Shown here piece after piece: positions 10,791-21,685 of a stretch of 33,190 nt of DNA. The stretch is from Gymnopus androsaceus JB14 (Eukaryota > Basidiomycota > Agaricomycetes > Agaricales > Omphalotaceae). The position numbers and the translations under genes are program-made. The DNA is taken from contig ML769557.1 in assembly GCA_009733575.1 (NCBI GenBank), forward strand, positions 1 through 33,190. The letters are read 5' to 3'. Under the pieces are notes generated by a model. That model did not search any database. It had not been told where the DNA came from and saw only the letters and a program-made list of their open reading frames with translations. Within the stretch, counting starts at the first letter, position 1; each line of letters starts with the position of its first letter.

Positions 10791-11876
10791 TGGTTAGAAC
10801 GATTATCATTAACAGTAGAGATTTCAATCGTTCCTCAAACTCTGATTATGTACAAGTAGTGTACCAACCCAATACTAGTTTATATCACTCTGTCTAGCCA
10901 CTCAAACACGTCTAGACGGCTGCATGCTTTGGGTGCCAGACCACTGTGATTGAAGATCTGTAAATTCTACGGTGGCAGGAACTGGGTAATAAAAATACGT
11001 GCCTGGGCCAAATTGAACTGAGAGCGAGATGAACCGTGCGACCTCGTTGGCCTGTAGTTTGTCAATGAGCGAAAGTGTTTCTGCCACTCTTCCGAATGAG
11101 AGGCATCGCCGTACAGTGTCCGAGCGGGTATGAAGATGCTGGTACCAGATTTTGGGCCTTTCGAGCTGTAAGATTTCTGCTGAAGCGAACTGTTAAAAGT
11201 CGGGACGTGTATAGATGAATTTGGGATGAGACAGTCGGAACAGATGTTTTGAAGGTTACTCGGTCCTTGGTAGGCTCGGTCCCAGCCAGTCTATGAGCTC
11301 GCTGCCCTTGGCGGGCTGTCGATAGACAACAGGCTGGGAGTACTTGGCAAGACGGTCAGGTTGATGTACGAATATAATGTCCAGGGCCGTCCGTGAGGAC
11401 CTAAGGCTTTCCTGACCTCGATAGTCTATAGCTGGTATCAGTTGTCAGCTTCCTCCTGCTCTCCGTCTAGATAGATACGCGTAAAATGAGTCGTGAAATT
11501 TTAAGATCGCGTCTCTTGAATAACTGATTATGGCGCTGCTGCTTCCGTATCCATTGATAAGAGTAGTAAGAGTAGCATTCCTGTAGCTGATATTGCTGCT
11601 TTCTGCCAGCCTCCTGCAGAAAGAGAGGCTCGGAGTCAATCTCGGAGTACAAGTAAAACGTCGGACTCGGAGTCCGAATTTCGGCTCCACACAACAGCTT
11701 CATTTCCTTGTTCTTCTCTCTTTACGTCGATTTCTTTTTTTTCCTTCCAGAATTTACAACTCTTCATAGTAAGAAAGGGAACCCAAGGTACGTGGCCTCA
11801 CTTCTGTGGTCTTTTGGGCGTTCAAAAAAGGTCATGTAATTATCTAGGCCTATTACCACTGTTTCGGTTCGACTTC
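10791..11876. other. Spacer with a possible unrecognised minus-strand coding remnant
   Basis: No gene can be assigned. On the minus strand about 11425-11240 reads as a coding-like stretch (including DRLAKYSQPVVYRQPAKGSE and LIDWLG) that opens after a CTTAG acceptor-like site. A further stretch near 11190-10900 reads KGPKSGTSIFIPARTLYGD. The frames do not join cleanly and I recognise no family. About 11610-11680 contains several copies of an ACTCCGAG-like octamer. The last 100 bases should contain the promoter of the cation transporter gene. Confidence 0.3.
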
Positions 11877-13803
11877 ATGATGAATCTCAGTGATCCGAGT
11901 CGACAGAGCGGGTCTTCCACTACTGTCGAGGTGAGTATTTAAATTCATTCTGGTGTTTCCTCCAGCTAATCAGGCTCATAGGTCGTCAACCCTCCAAGCT
12001 CTCCATTCCCTCCTGACGTAGAACAATCCATCACCTCCTCAAGCACAAACGGCGTCGACCCATTCAATCTCCGTAATGGTCTTCAGACGGAACAACAGCT
12101 TTCTGAAATACGCCACCGTAAAGCTGGCAAAGGAGTGCTCAAGTACCATAAGGGCCAGAATGAAGTTTGTTTCTGTGTTCTACCATACTCTTGCCTATGT
12201 ACTCATTCCCCTCAAGTTGATTAATTCGTTACTCAAGCCTATGCAAGTGCATACCGAGGATGCAAAGATTGAAGAGGATAATAATCGTCTCCCGGTATGT
12301 CTTTCGGATTCCAAATGAATTTCCTGCAAAGCTCATGTTTGTGACCTTTAAAGGTCAAAATAGCCATCTATGCCAGCATGGCTGCTAATGTCGGACTTTG
12401 CATCTTACAGAGTAAGTATGTTCACCTTCTTCCCTATTCTCCTCCAGCTCATATCGGTCTCCTTATTTCTAGTGTACGCCGCGATCTCATCAGGCTCACT
12501 ATCCTTATTGGCGACGGGTATCGATTCCGTATTCGACATGGGGAGCAATTTTGTCCTCTGGTGGATCCATCGAAAATCAAAAAGCCTGGACGTGAACAAG
12601 TGGCCGGTGGGTGGCGCTCGACTGGAGAACATTGGTAACATTATTTATGGTAGGAAAACTTCTCCACCGCGAAGTAGATGGCTCACTAACGACTATATTA
12701 AATAGGTTTCCTGTTAGCGCCACATTTGCTTCAACTACACCGGAACTGATATTGTTCATGTAGCATGGGCGCCGTTAATCTAGTCGTCATGGTTGAGTCC
12801 GTTCGCGATATCATCGCACACAACAGCGACAGTAGCACGAACTCTTTCCATCTACCGTCTATCATTGCAGTTGCCGCAGCATTATGTAGGTGCTTGAGCT
12901 CATATTCGTAGAGCATCATTAATCCCCAATCCTCTATTCAGGTGTCAAGTTCTTACTCTTCCTCTATTGCACTTCGCTACGAAAAAGTTCGAGCCAGGTT
13001 TACGTGCTCTGGGAAGATCATAGGAATGATATTTTTTTGAATGGTTTTGGTAGGGACGCTATCTACATTTTAGCCGTGCGCTTACAAGTATCTTGTCCTA
13101 GGTGTGCTCATGTCGGCCGGTGGAAGTAAACTTGTTTGGTGTAAGTGCAAACTTCCTCGACACGACATTCGATTTTCAATATCTAATCTCTATGCAGGGC
13201 TGGATCCGACAGGTGCTCTCGTTGTAAGCATTACTCTTTCTTCTGCTTTGCGAAGAATTTCACTTATTATGCTCGCAGATTGGAATTGGAATTCTCCTCT
13301 CATGGGGTCGAACCGTCTTCCGAGAATTTGAACTCTTGGCAGGAAAATCTGCTCCTCGTGAATTCCTCAACTTTTTAACATACAACGCCGCGACGTTCAG
13401 GGATGATATCGAAAAGGTTGATACTGTTAGAGCGTATCATGTAAGTATGCGTTCTTCTAGTCAAGCCTCTTTCTAATTCATAAACTTGTAGAGTGGTCCA
13501 GTGCGTATCGAAAGCCTGTACCTCAATCCAGATACTTAATAGTAACCGACACTGCGTCTTTTTTTGTTTACAGGACTACTTTGTCGAAATCGATATTGTG
13601 ATGAGTTCGGATACGCCGTTATGGAAGGCCCATGATGTTAGCCAGGCATTGCAAGACCGGATTGAAGCGCTTCCGAATGTGGAAAGGGCTTTTGTACATG
13701 TAGACCATGAAGCGACGCATGCGCCGGTGAGTGACATTCAATCGATTATCTTCGATTCGGGGGAGCTCATAGGCCTTGGCAGGAGCATCGTAAAGCGGTA
13801 TGA
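11877..13803 (+). CDS. Cation diffusion facilitator (probably Mn-type CDF transporter)
   Basis: Membrane proton/metal antiporter of the CDF family. Fourteen exons join in frame to 398 residues: 11877-11930, 11982-12164, 12217-12294, 12354-12411, 12473-12649, 12706-12712, 12764-12885, 12942-13049, 13102-13140, 13198-13223, 13279-13440, 13492-13500, 13574-13726 and 13783-13803. Exons 6 (7 nt) and 12 (9 nt) are microexons. The hydrophilic N-terminus (about 105 residues) precedes TM1. TM2 carries DSVFD (D142-x3-D146), then HRKSK and KWPVGGARLE; TM5 carries DHRND. DxxxD in both TM2 and TM5 is the manganese-type pattern, so Mn is inferred over Zn. The cytoplasmic C-terminal domain includes DYFVEIDIVM, WKAHDVSQALQDRIEALPNV and FVHVDHE. 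The ATG at 11877 is followed by a second ATG; either may be used. No frame break was found. Confidence 0.88.
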
Positions 13804-14485
13804 AACTTGAAGATGATAATGAGATGCTTATTATAGTACCCTAGCTTATATCTGCCTAAAGCATCTATTTGGATTCCCTTCACGCAATGCGTTTGACACC
13901 ATGTATGGGTCCCCTGATTGCCATCTCATCCAAAGCCAAGGAATAAGTATTGACTCGTCGCATATGGAGAGCAGAAGTGCGCGCGCGTATCTCGATGAGA
14001 CAATATCTCAGTAATGCTATTCTACGTAAAAATTTATCACTGTGGTTGTACTACCAGGTTCCATGAAGATGTTGAGCGGGCCTCTGGCTGAGCTGTGCCT
14101 GCTGCTCAGTGAATCAGACCTCAGCAAACAGGTGGAAGCCGCGAAGGAGTATGACTTACTGTTTGATCAAGAGAAAGACCATTAAGCTAGGATACAGGTT
14201 TGAGTAGCTCATCGGATGATAACACCACAGCTTCCCACAAGATTGAACGGTTCCATCCATTTTTCTACTAGCTCTTGGCCGGCCTTTGCTTTGGTGTCTA
14301 ATAGTAAAACGGTATTCTGGTCTAGCCATTAAGAACAGGAATGTTTATCAAGTTCACTCATAAGTTGTAACCCACTGCCTTGACGAGTCACGACAATCAG
14401 CCGTATCTTTCCTTTAGTTCTCTTCCTCCTTGACTAGTACATCTGCAATACATTACATCACCAGGCAGAAGCTTCTAATAAGGAA
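13804..14485. other. Spacer between transporter and tRNA-Gly
   Basis: No supported gene: stops occur in every frame and no motif stands out. It should contain the 3' UTR and polyadenylation region of the transporter and the 5' flank of the tRNA gene. A CGCGCGC run occurs near 13980. Confidence 0.45.
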
Positions 14486-14575
14486 GCATTAATGGGGTAG
14501 TGGTAACCTGGGTCGTTGCCATATCTGCTCTTCATGGGATGTCGACCCGCCGGGGGTTCGATTCCCTCTTAATGC
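14486..14575 (+). tRNA. tRNA-Gly(GCC) with 20-nt intron
   Basis: Acceptor stem GCATTAA (14486-14492) pairs with TTAATGC (14569-14575). The D-arm contains GGTAGTGGTAACC. Anticodon stem GGTCG pairs with CGACC around a loop TTGCCA-T giving anticodon GCC, with a 20-nt intron (14522-14541) after position 37. The T-arm has GGGGG-TTCGATT-CCCTC. The mature length is 70 nt without CCA, normal for tRNA-Gly. A T6 run at 14602-14607 suits Pol III termination. The mature sequence is identical to the minus-strand gene at 27650-27737. Confidence 0.93.
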
Positions 14576-14601
14576 ATATCGTATCGTTTGTGTGAGTTCA
14601 C

Positions 14602-14607
14602 TTTTTT
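14602..14607 (+). terminator. Pol III T-run terminator of tRNA-Gly
   Basis: Six consecutive T residues lie 26 nt downstream of the tRNA 3' end, the usual Pol III stop signal. Confidence 0.6.
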
Positions 14608-14677
14608 CTTCAAATCTCATAAATTATTGGCTTTAGGCTTTACCCAAAAGAAAACGGACTTTCCCGCAAGTTTCAGA

Positions 14678-15931
14678 TTAATTTTCTACACCCAGAAACA
14701 TATATAGTATGCAGAAAGTCAGGTGTGAGTTTCGTGTATTATTAGTGTGTAAGTAGCAGGTACTAGAATTGTAATAGCAAGAATGACGAATCACGTCCGT
14801 TTGATAGCAGTAATGAACTTTCGCCATAGCAAATCTTTTCGTTTCTAAAAGCGGCCAGAGCTTCGGACGGTCAAAGATGTACGGAGTGAGGGAGAATCGA
14901 CCTCTGCGTATGATTTCCATCATGAAGAATGTCACTAGACGGGAGTTATGAGTTGGAGCCAGTTAAAGTACAAGGGAGAGAAGATATTAAAGGTACTCGA
15001 ATCCGATCTTGATTCTTCCGTATCTAGGCTATGCAGTATGTACACATACCTATAAGCTCAATATCCTTCACACCTTCGCGCTCCTGAACCAAACTCTAGG
15101 TCCAGGTAAGAGTGACCAAGACCTGGGACGTGCGTGCAGAGTACTTTCGCTGTCCCGTTACGCGTCTCGGATGACAGAGATCGAGGCCTTGTGCTGGATT
15201 TGGACGTAAATGGGCTCGATAACTGAGTGGCCGGGCCTGTAGTACTGGTAGAGCAGCTGGGTACAGCGGATGGAGTTTTGGAGAAAGGCGCCTCTGAGTT
15301 TATTGGAATTGTAATCGACCAGCTGGTATAGAGACGTAAGTAAAGTAAGTAGTTTATTTGTATTGGGAAGGCTGTGGAAACGTGCACATACTGTAAGAGA
15401 ATTCGCAGTCGCGGTCCAAATAAGGTTTGAATCGAATCTGCTGGGTATTGCTAGTGTGTCTGGTCTGAGCTCTAGTTTGTCAGAAAAAAATTGTCTGCAT
15501 AGAAATGTTGGACAGACTTACATTATCTTGGCATCGGATGTATTAAACAATTTCGATAAATTCTGAATACGCTCCTGTCCGATGGTTATATCTGGCCGTC
15601 TGCCTCTCCATATAATTTCCGCCACCAGTTTTCCAGCGTTGTTGTGAACTTGGGTTCGTCGGATTGTGACTGAAGCTGAAGGACGTGGCCTGACAGTGGC
15701 AGTCACGGTGGAAGAGACTACTTCGCCGAGAGTACATTCCTGAGAGAATGAGGAAGAAAAACATGGCCCGGATATGTTTAAAGGGTCGACTCGTGAACCA
15801 TCCTCTAGATCCTCATCGAGAGACTGGGAAGTTTCCTGAACTACGGTTGCAACCTTGTACAATGTTTGGCCAGTCGAGATGTCGACTAAACACGTATTGA
15901 GGATATCGGAGGAGTTGAGACGTAGCAGCAT
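14678..15931 (-). CDS. DUF6593-like protein, reading frame interrupted twice
   Basis: Resembles a basidiomycete family of unknown function (DUF6593-like; assigned from memory of family motifs). The start is placed at the ATG for MLLRLNSSDILNTCLVD; an upstream in-frame ATG at 16033 is possible. Later motifs in order are TGQTLYKVATV, KLVAEIIWRGRRPDITIG, PDTLAIPSRFDSNLIWTA, LVDYNSNKLRGAF, ISVIRD, NGTAKV, HVPGLGHSYLDLEF and MMEIIRRGRFSLTPYIFD. Introns are 15521-15465 (57 nt), 15391-15323 (69 nt) and 15049-14935 (115 nt). Between ISVIRD and NGTAKV the frame moves by +1 at a TAA (near 15160), and again between LEF and DIELI (near 15085). No splice pair rescues either break, so the gene is damaged or the sequence contains insertion errors. 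The last about 60 residues read past the usual end of the family. Confidence 0.7.
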
Positions 15932-16033
15932 CAATACGGGGTCTCGATAGCGAGCATCAAACGCGATGTGTGAATCTGCACTTTTAAATGAGGATGACTG
16001 ACGCCTACATACATACATTGAAATCATTTCCAA

Positions 16034-16616
16034 GTACGGTCGTTTGTTTGTACATGCGCCAATGACGATGAAAATATTTGCAGCGATGGGAATCTGGAGA
16101 AGGCGGAGTTGATTGGGATAGCATTGCAGTGAGATAACTACCTTTGTGGCGTATGGAGGTGGCGTCTAGATTACTAGAAGAGGTGGATGGCTTGGGTGAG
16201 GCGACTGAACGTGAAGAGTGCGCTAGAAGATAATCAGCGAGCGCTTTCGTTATCTATACATCCCTTTGGGCGCTTTCATGTGTTACTTGCAAGTATCTTT
16301 CATAGTTTTGAGCGACGTGCGATTTGAGATTGCGACTAGAAGCTGTAAGTAAAATAGCTGTATGCCCGCCACAAGCGCTGCGCTAAGTTATCGATCAATT
16401 GAAACTGTTACCTAACAATGGGAACATCACGTGTACGTACTTACCACAACTGGTACAAACATCCTTGAGCTTCGAACCACTAAAGGGAGAGCCAGCATCG
16501 CTATCCACGACCACCACAACGAAATTTGACGACCTGGGTGCAACCAAAGAGCAATAATCTGACGGTGCCTTTGCTGGCTCGCGTCGCAACACCTATTTCC
16601 TACTTCATTTCTGGTT
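16034..16616. other. Divergent intergenic region
   Basis: Lies between the DUF6593-like gene (minus) and the SAP-kinase gene (plus) and should contain both promoters. A minus-strand frame at 16395-16592 is open but begins without ATG and shows no family motif, so no gene is called. Confidence 0.4.
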
Positions 16617-19600
16617 ATGTCCCCTTCTCAGAACTTTAACTCGGCCAATTCAACTTTGGCCCGTAGAAGATACCCTTTGCGTCGACCTTTATCTTCTAGA
16701 AAGCGCGCTGCTAGAGCCCACTCAACTTCCTCCTCAAATTCAGACATCTTTCGCGCGTCATCCGATTCCCGAGATTTAGATATACGCCCAGTCCTCGTTC
16801 CTTTGCATCCAAATCTCCGCAGGCTTCCCTCTCGCATATTTTTGGAGGAAAAACATATCGATATATTCGACTCTTCCATGAATCCGCGCGTAGGATCCAA
16901 GCGCAAACGCGTCGCCAGTGCAGGTAACGAGAACGCGCAGGTCGGTGGCCGCCCGACACGCGGCTCAGGTCGTCTTAAAAGGTTCAAGTCGAGCAGAAAG
17001 TCTGACGAGACCAGCGAAGACGAAGAGTCTATGCAGGTTGATACCGACTCTCATCGCTACGGGCGCCAGGTTACAGAAGAAACAGACTCTGAAGAGCAGT
17101 CTGAAGAGGAAGAAGAGGAAGGAGAACAAGGCGCGGAAGACGACGATGAGTCTTGTATGTGCTTTTTTTCGTCATTCTCTCTCAACTATGCTCATTTTCT
17201 TCATAGCCGACGACTACCTAATTTCTTCTGCTCCATCACGTGTCCTCAGTAGGATGCGCAAGGACGACTTGACTCGCCTTTACACACTTGCTGGTCTTAC
17301 AGACGATACCGAATCCTTCACCAAGTCGGACATCGTAGAGGCCATCATTGCAGCCCGTGAAGATGTGGCGTCACTGCCTCCTTCTTCGCCACTAGGCCGA
17401 GGTGCAGGCTCGAGTGATTATTCATCTGACGATGCCATCATTCCAGATGAAGAAGCAACTCCAATGCCGCCTACCTATCTTCGACGTCGTGTTACGATCA
17501 CCGATGTAGGCGCTGGAAGCAGTCGTCGACCACTCAAAAGTCGAAGTCTCTCCATGGGACATATAAACGATGATAATGCATCTACACATTCTCGTCGAAG
17601 ACAGACCAATAAGACTGCCCATGTTACTAACTCAAGGCAAGTCGAATCACTGTTATTCGTTGATCAAGGCTCATATCTTTGCCACAGGCGACCCTCAAGG
17701 CGATCCTCTCCAGCAACGTCGACTTCGTCTTCTCAGCTAGCCTTTTCCATCTCTTCGCCTCCCGCACATCATTTGCGCTCTCGAAAGCCCTCTGCACCCA
17801 CACTAGTTTCCATACCCTCCGTCGCACACCTCCTAGATCCCTCGTCACTTCCCACGCCCACCGATCTTTCCGGCTCTGGTACTACCCCCACTGCAGCACT
17901 TGCCGCTTTTACATTCACGCATCGTAAAGGCAAATCAAAACAAGTCGAGTTTGATGACTCTGTTCATCTCCTGAAACCGGTGAAAACCCCATCAAAAAAA
18001 TCCACTACCCGTCACATATCCGCGCCGGACAGCGAAAGCGATCTGACCGAGCTAGAGGACTTGGAGGCACAAATTTCGGCCCAGCCTAGCCCGAGAAGAC
18101 TGCGGAGCAAAGACAAATCCCGTTCGAGTTCAGAAGGTGGTAGTGGAAGTGGAGTCTCGGTGGAAATTCTTGATGCTCGGCGAGTCACTCCTATGCGTAA
18201 TGCAAAGAGGAAGATGAAGAGCTTGAAGGAAGATGATACTACTCAGGAGGAAGAGGAGGATGAGGATGAGGAGATCGAAGAGGTCGATGAAGATAACGCG
18301 GCAGATGAAGAAGAAGAGGTCGATGAGCTCATATCTACACCATCGGCCTCCGCTTCACCCATACAGCATCGACGCACGCCCATGAGGCGACGACTACGAT
18401 CTCGGAGTAGAACACATGAGGATCCTAGCGATGGAGATGACGAGGACGAGATGGATGAGGAAGAAGGCGATGAAGAGGGCGCCGAAGCTGAGGAGGAAGA
18501 GGAAGAGGAAGAGGATGATGAAGAAACGATAGCTGTCGAACCTCGAAAGCTACGCAATGGGAAAATTGTAGGCGAAGAAGATGTGGATATGATTGACGAG
18601 GCTGAGGAAGAGGGTGAAGACGATGGTGAGGTAGAAGAGGACGCAGGTGAAGAAGGTGACGAAGAAGGTGAAAACGAAGGGAGTGAGGAAGGTGACGAGG
18701 AGGAGGTCGAAGTCGAGGACGATGCAAGCATTGACCTTGATGGCGACGGAGATACGGATGAGGAAATGGAGATGGACGATGAGGATAGCAGTAAGTCCTA
18801 CGGTCCCATATTCAACCATCTCGACTAACATATTTTTAGTTGATCTCACCATCGCTACTGCTAAGACTCTTGTCCGTTTACGACGCGATGATCTCGTCAG
18901 GTTATGCGAGAGCCGCGAGCTAGAGCCTACTGGTACAAAGCCTCAGCTAGCCGAAGCACTTTTGCAATGGCGGGACAACCAAAACAACGACTTTTCTTGC
19001 CCTTCATCTATCGGTACCGTTCGCCCGCTTTCCACGGTCAAGCGACGGAACCGACGACGCTCCTTGTCCAGCCGCAGTCGAAAGAGCAGCCAGAAGACTG
19101 CAACCCCTCCGGTGCTTCTACGGTCGGAGCGGATACATACAGACGAGCCGAGAACCCCGCCTCTATCAGGAACCGACGGTCAAAACGATAAACCTGTTGG
19201 GGAGCCCGAGCTCGAACTGAGATCTCGGAACGCTCGGGCTCGAAGACAGGGAGATACCCCCGGAGAAGCTGCAGAAACTGGAAAAGATCGGAAGCGGTGG
19301 ATTCAAGGACGTGTTCATTGGGAAATTCAAAGGGAAAAAGATTGCCATCTCGGAGTTCAGAGGACAATTGAGTGCCAGTGCGTCTTTCCATTCTCTCCCC
19401 CTGCGCAGGTGCTCATTGGCCCCGACTTTCCTCCAGTGGATATCAAAGAGTTGAAGCTATTGGGCGGATTTGATCACCCCAATATTGTTCGTTTTGTGAG
19501 TAATGTTTTGGTTCTGGTTTGACCGAGCTTTCCAACTAAAACGTGGTGGTGGCGTTTTTTGCAGCTCGGCGTCAGTATACCCGAGAACACTCGAGATACT

Positions 19601-20371
19601 CCAGTGATGATCATTAGCGAACTGTGCACTAACGGTGATTTGTTCGATTACATTCGCAACGTTCAATCCTCCCTCACTGCACAAAGTTGTACGTGCTTTT
19701 CACCAAGTCAAAGCCTTTCGCAGCGGCTGACACTCTTTTTCGCTTAGCTATCCATCATGCTCGACATCGCTCGGGGGTTAGAGTACCTTCACCTCCGCAA
19801 GCCATCTGTCATCCATCGTGATTGCAAGTCTTCCAACATCCTGATCACCTCTAAGGGTACTGCCAAAATAGCAGACTTTGGTTTAGCCAAGGTGAAACAG
19901 TCGACTCGGTCCGATGGTACGCAGTTTGGTCGGGACGGTCAATTGGCAGGCACCAGAGCTGTGGCACGCTCATCCGAAATATAATCACAAAGTGGACGTC
20001 TTCTCGTGTGCGTGCGTGTATTGGGAGATGCTGCAGTGGCATATACCGAACAAGAAGTTCCCTTGGGAGGTATGTGCTTTTTCTCTATCCGAATTTCTTA
20101 TGAAGCTCATGTTTCGTAAGGGAATGAATGAACACGCCATATACGAGATTGTTGGGACCAAAAAACAACGGTGAGATTCTTCTTCTCTCTTGCCGCTCGG
20201 TCGTTCATAAACCACTCTCCTCACATCAGTCCTTCGTTATCTGGTCTCCGAAAACAGTGGTGTCCTGAGATTGTTGATCTCATAGAGCGCATGTGGGCTC
20301 AAGAACATCAAGATCGACCAACCATGTCTCAAGTCGTCGAGAATCTCAAGGAGTTGGTCGCTATGTACTGA
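16617..20371 (+). CDS. SAP-domain, acidic region and TKL-like protein kinase fusion
   Basis: Probably a nuclear or chromatin-linked kinase. Order: basic/serine-rich N-terminus; SAP-like segment ([16 protein letters not shown], about 17245-17360); serine/arginine-rich linker; Glu/Asp block (18241-18790); second SAP-like helix pair ([20 protein letters not shown], from about 18866); kinase domain. Exons include 16617-17154, from 17207, 18840-19377, 19437-19495, from 19565, 19748-20069, 20121-20171 and 20230-20371; 17637-17687 looks like a 51-nt GC-AG intron. Kinase motifs: KIGSGGF (19284-19304), [10 protein letters not shown] (HRD at 19814), IADFGLA (19872), [11 protein letters not shown] and DRPTM. 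The beta-3 segment reads KKIAISEF, with serine (19350-19352) where VAIK has lysine. Single-nucleotide +1 frame offsets occur near 19225, between about 19680 and 19748, and at about 19913 inside the activation segment. Confidence 0.8.
18241..18790 (+). repeat. Low-complexity acidic (GAA/GAG/GAT-rich) coding block
   Basis: About 180 codons dominated by Glu and Asp, interrupted by short basic stretches (for example [14 protein letters not shown] near 18370). The purine-rich strand produces an artificial poly-serine frame on the opposite strand (18243-18731). Such blocks are common in histone- or chromatin-interacting proteins. Confidence 0.85.
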
Positions 20372-21685
20372 TTGCTTTTTTCGCACAAAAAAAGAACGTT
20401 TCGTTTCTCCTCTTCACTCGCCAATCTCTCATCTCATCTATTTACTTTTTCTACTTTCGTACTTGATAATCCTATTATTGCAAGGTTGCAAGGTCTGGCT
20501 CAGCATGCAGGTGTACAGGTAGTTGTTTGCCGATCACATCTTTAAGAGTGACGGTATATCAGGTGTCTGACTTGGTCAGAACTGTTTTCCATTTTTTCGA
20601 TATACTCTTTTGCTCGTCAATGTTTTATACTCATCACCAATCACCAACTGTATTTACCTACATAGCATCAAATAAATAGTCTTTATCCTGCACCGCGAGC
20701 AGCGAGTAGTGGAAATCTTTTCTGTCTGTTAAGTTCCAAATTGAGACGGTCAAAGCTGGATCTCACAACGACACCAAATCTGGGTGGAACTCGAGCTGAA
20801 CGAATGAGTTTATTAGCTGAAAAAGCAGCCGCCACTAAAATGGCGGCATTAAATCGATTGAGCGAAGAGACCGCCGAGCTACTAATTATGTACAATGTAC
20901 AAAACAGGCACGAAAAAAGTCATGAGAAGGGAGACGCAAAAGAGGAGTGATACAAAGCTGGTAGAGCGACGAGGCCAATGAAGATGAATAAGTAAAGTAA
21001 TAGTAGCGTAATGTATAAGTGGTCCGTACAGACTCGCTTCTCATCTTCTCGAAAAAATAGCACTAGCATTACCACTATCTTTATTCATGTACTACCTTGT
21101 GGAATACTCTCGCTTCTATAAAAAATAATACAATCTATTTCAAAATTTCTGTAATTTCAATTTCCAATCTGAGCGAGAAAGAGTTCCAATATGCAGCTGT
21201 ATCTACTCCATGGAAGACACTGGGAGCCGATACTACAAGAAAGCCATACGGCATGCATAGATGTGGGACGATGGGAGTAGATACAAGCAGAAAATTTGAA
21301 ACCGCTCTTATTTCGGTTCTGATTTGGTACTCGACTGCACTATATGAAGCGGCGGTAAAATGTTAATATTCTCTGGAAACTGAGAAAAAACCAAGGATTT
21401 TCGAACATAACAGTAAGCAAAGATAAAAACGAAGATTATTCCAGGATACGGAATGAAAAAGAAGATCGTGTGATATGCGCTCTCCGTCTCCAGTTACCCT
21501 GAACGACACAGGAGGATTGCCTTCCTCACTTTTCAGTTTCAAACGTACCCTGTCATCACTACGTTGAATTATTCCAGACTGGAACACATAATACGCACTG
21601 TCGCCGGAGCAACGATAAAAAGTTGCGATACCAAGAGGAATTCATCCTAACGAATACATATCATACTGAGTCGGCAGACTCTGCA
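20372..21685. other. Convergent spacer with one weak open frame
   Basis: Holds the 3' ends of the kinase and BPL1 genes. The only coding-like stretch is 20741-20950 on the plus strand: 69 codons, helix-rich, with the central run AERMSLLAEKAAATKMAALN, but it has no known relatives that I recognise and no visible splice partner. The overlapping minus frame 20683-20895 is equally unremarkable. I make no gene call. Confidence 0.35.

Noticed and set aside
12650..12763. A single 114-nt intron instead of a microexon
   Set aside because: Joining 12649 to 12764 directly gives a stop after a few codons and loses the conserved YGFLMG sequence.
18243..18731. Poly-serine minus-strand frame
   Set aside because: Reverse complement of the Glu/Asp-rich coding block; low-complexity shadow.
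20741..20950. 69-codon helical frame as a gene
   Set aside because: No family, splice partner or promoter evidence; kept only as a note in the spacer description.
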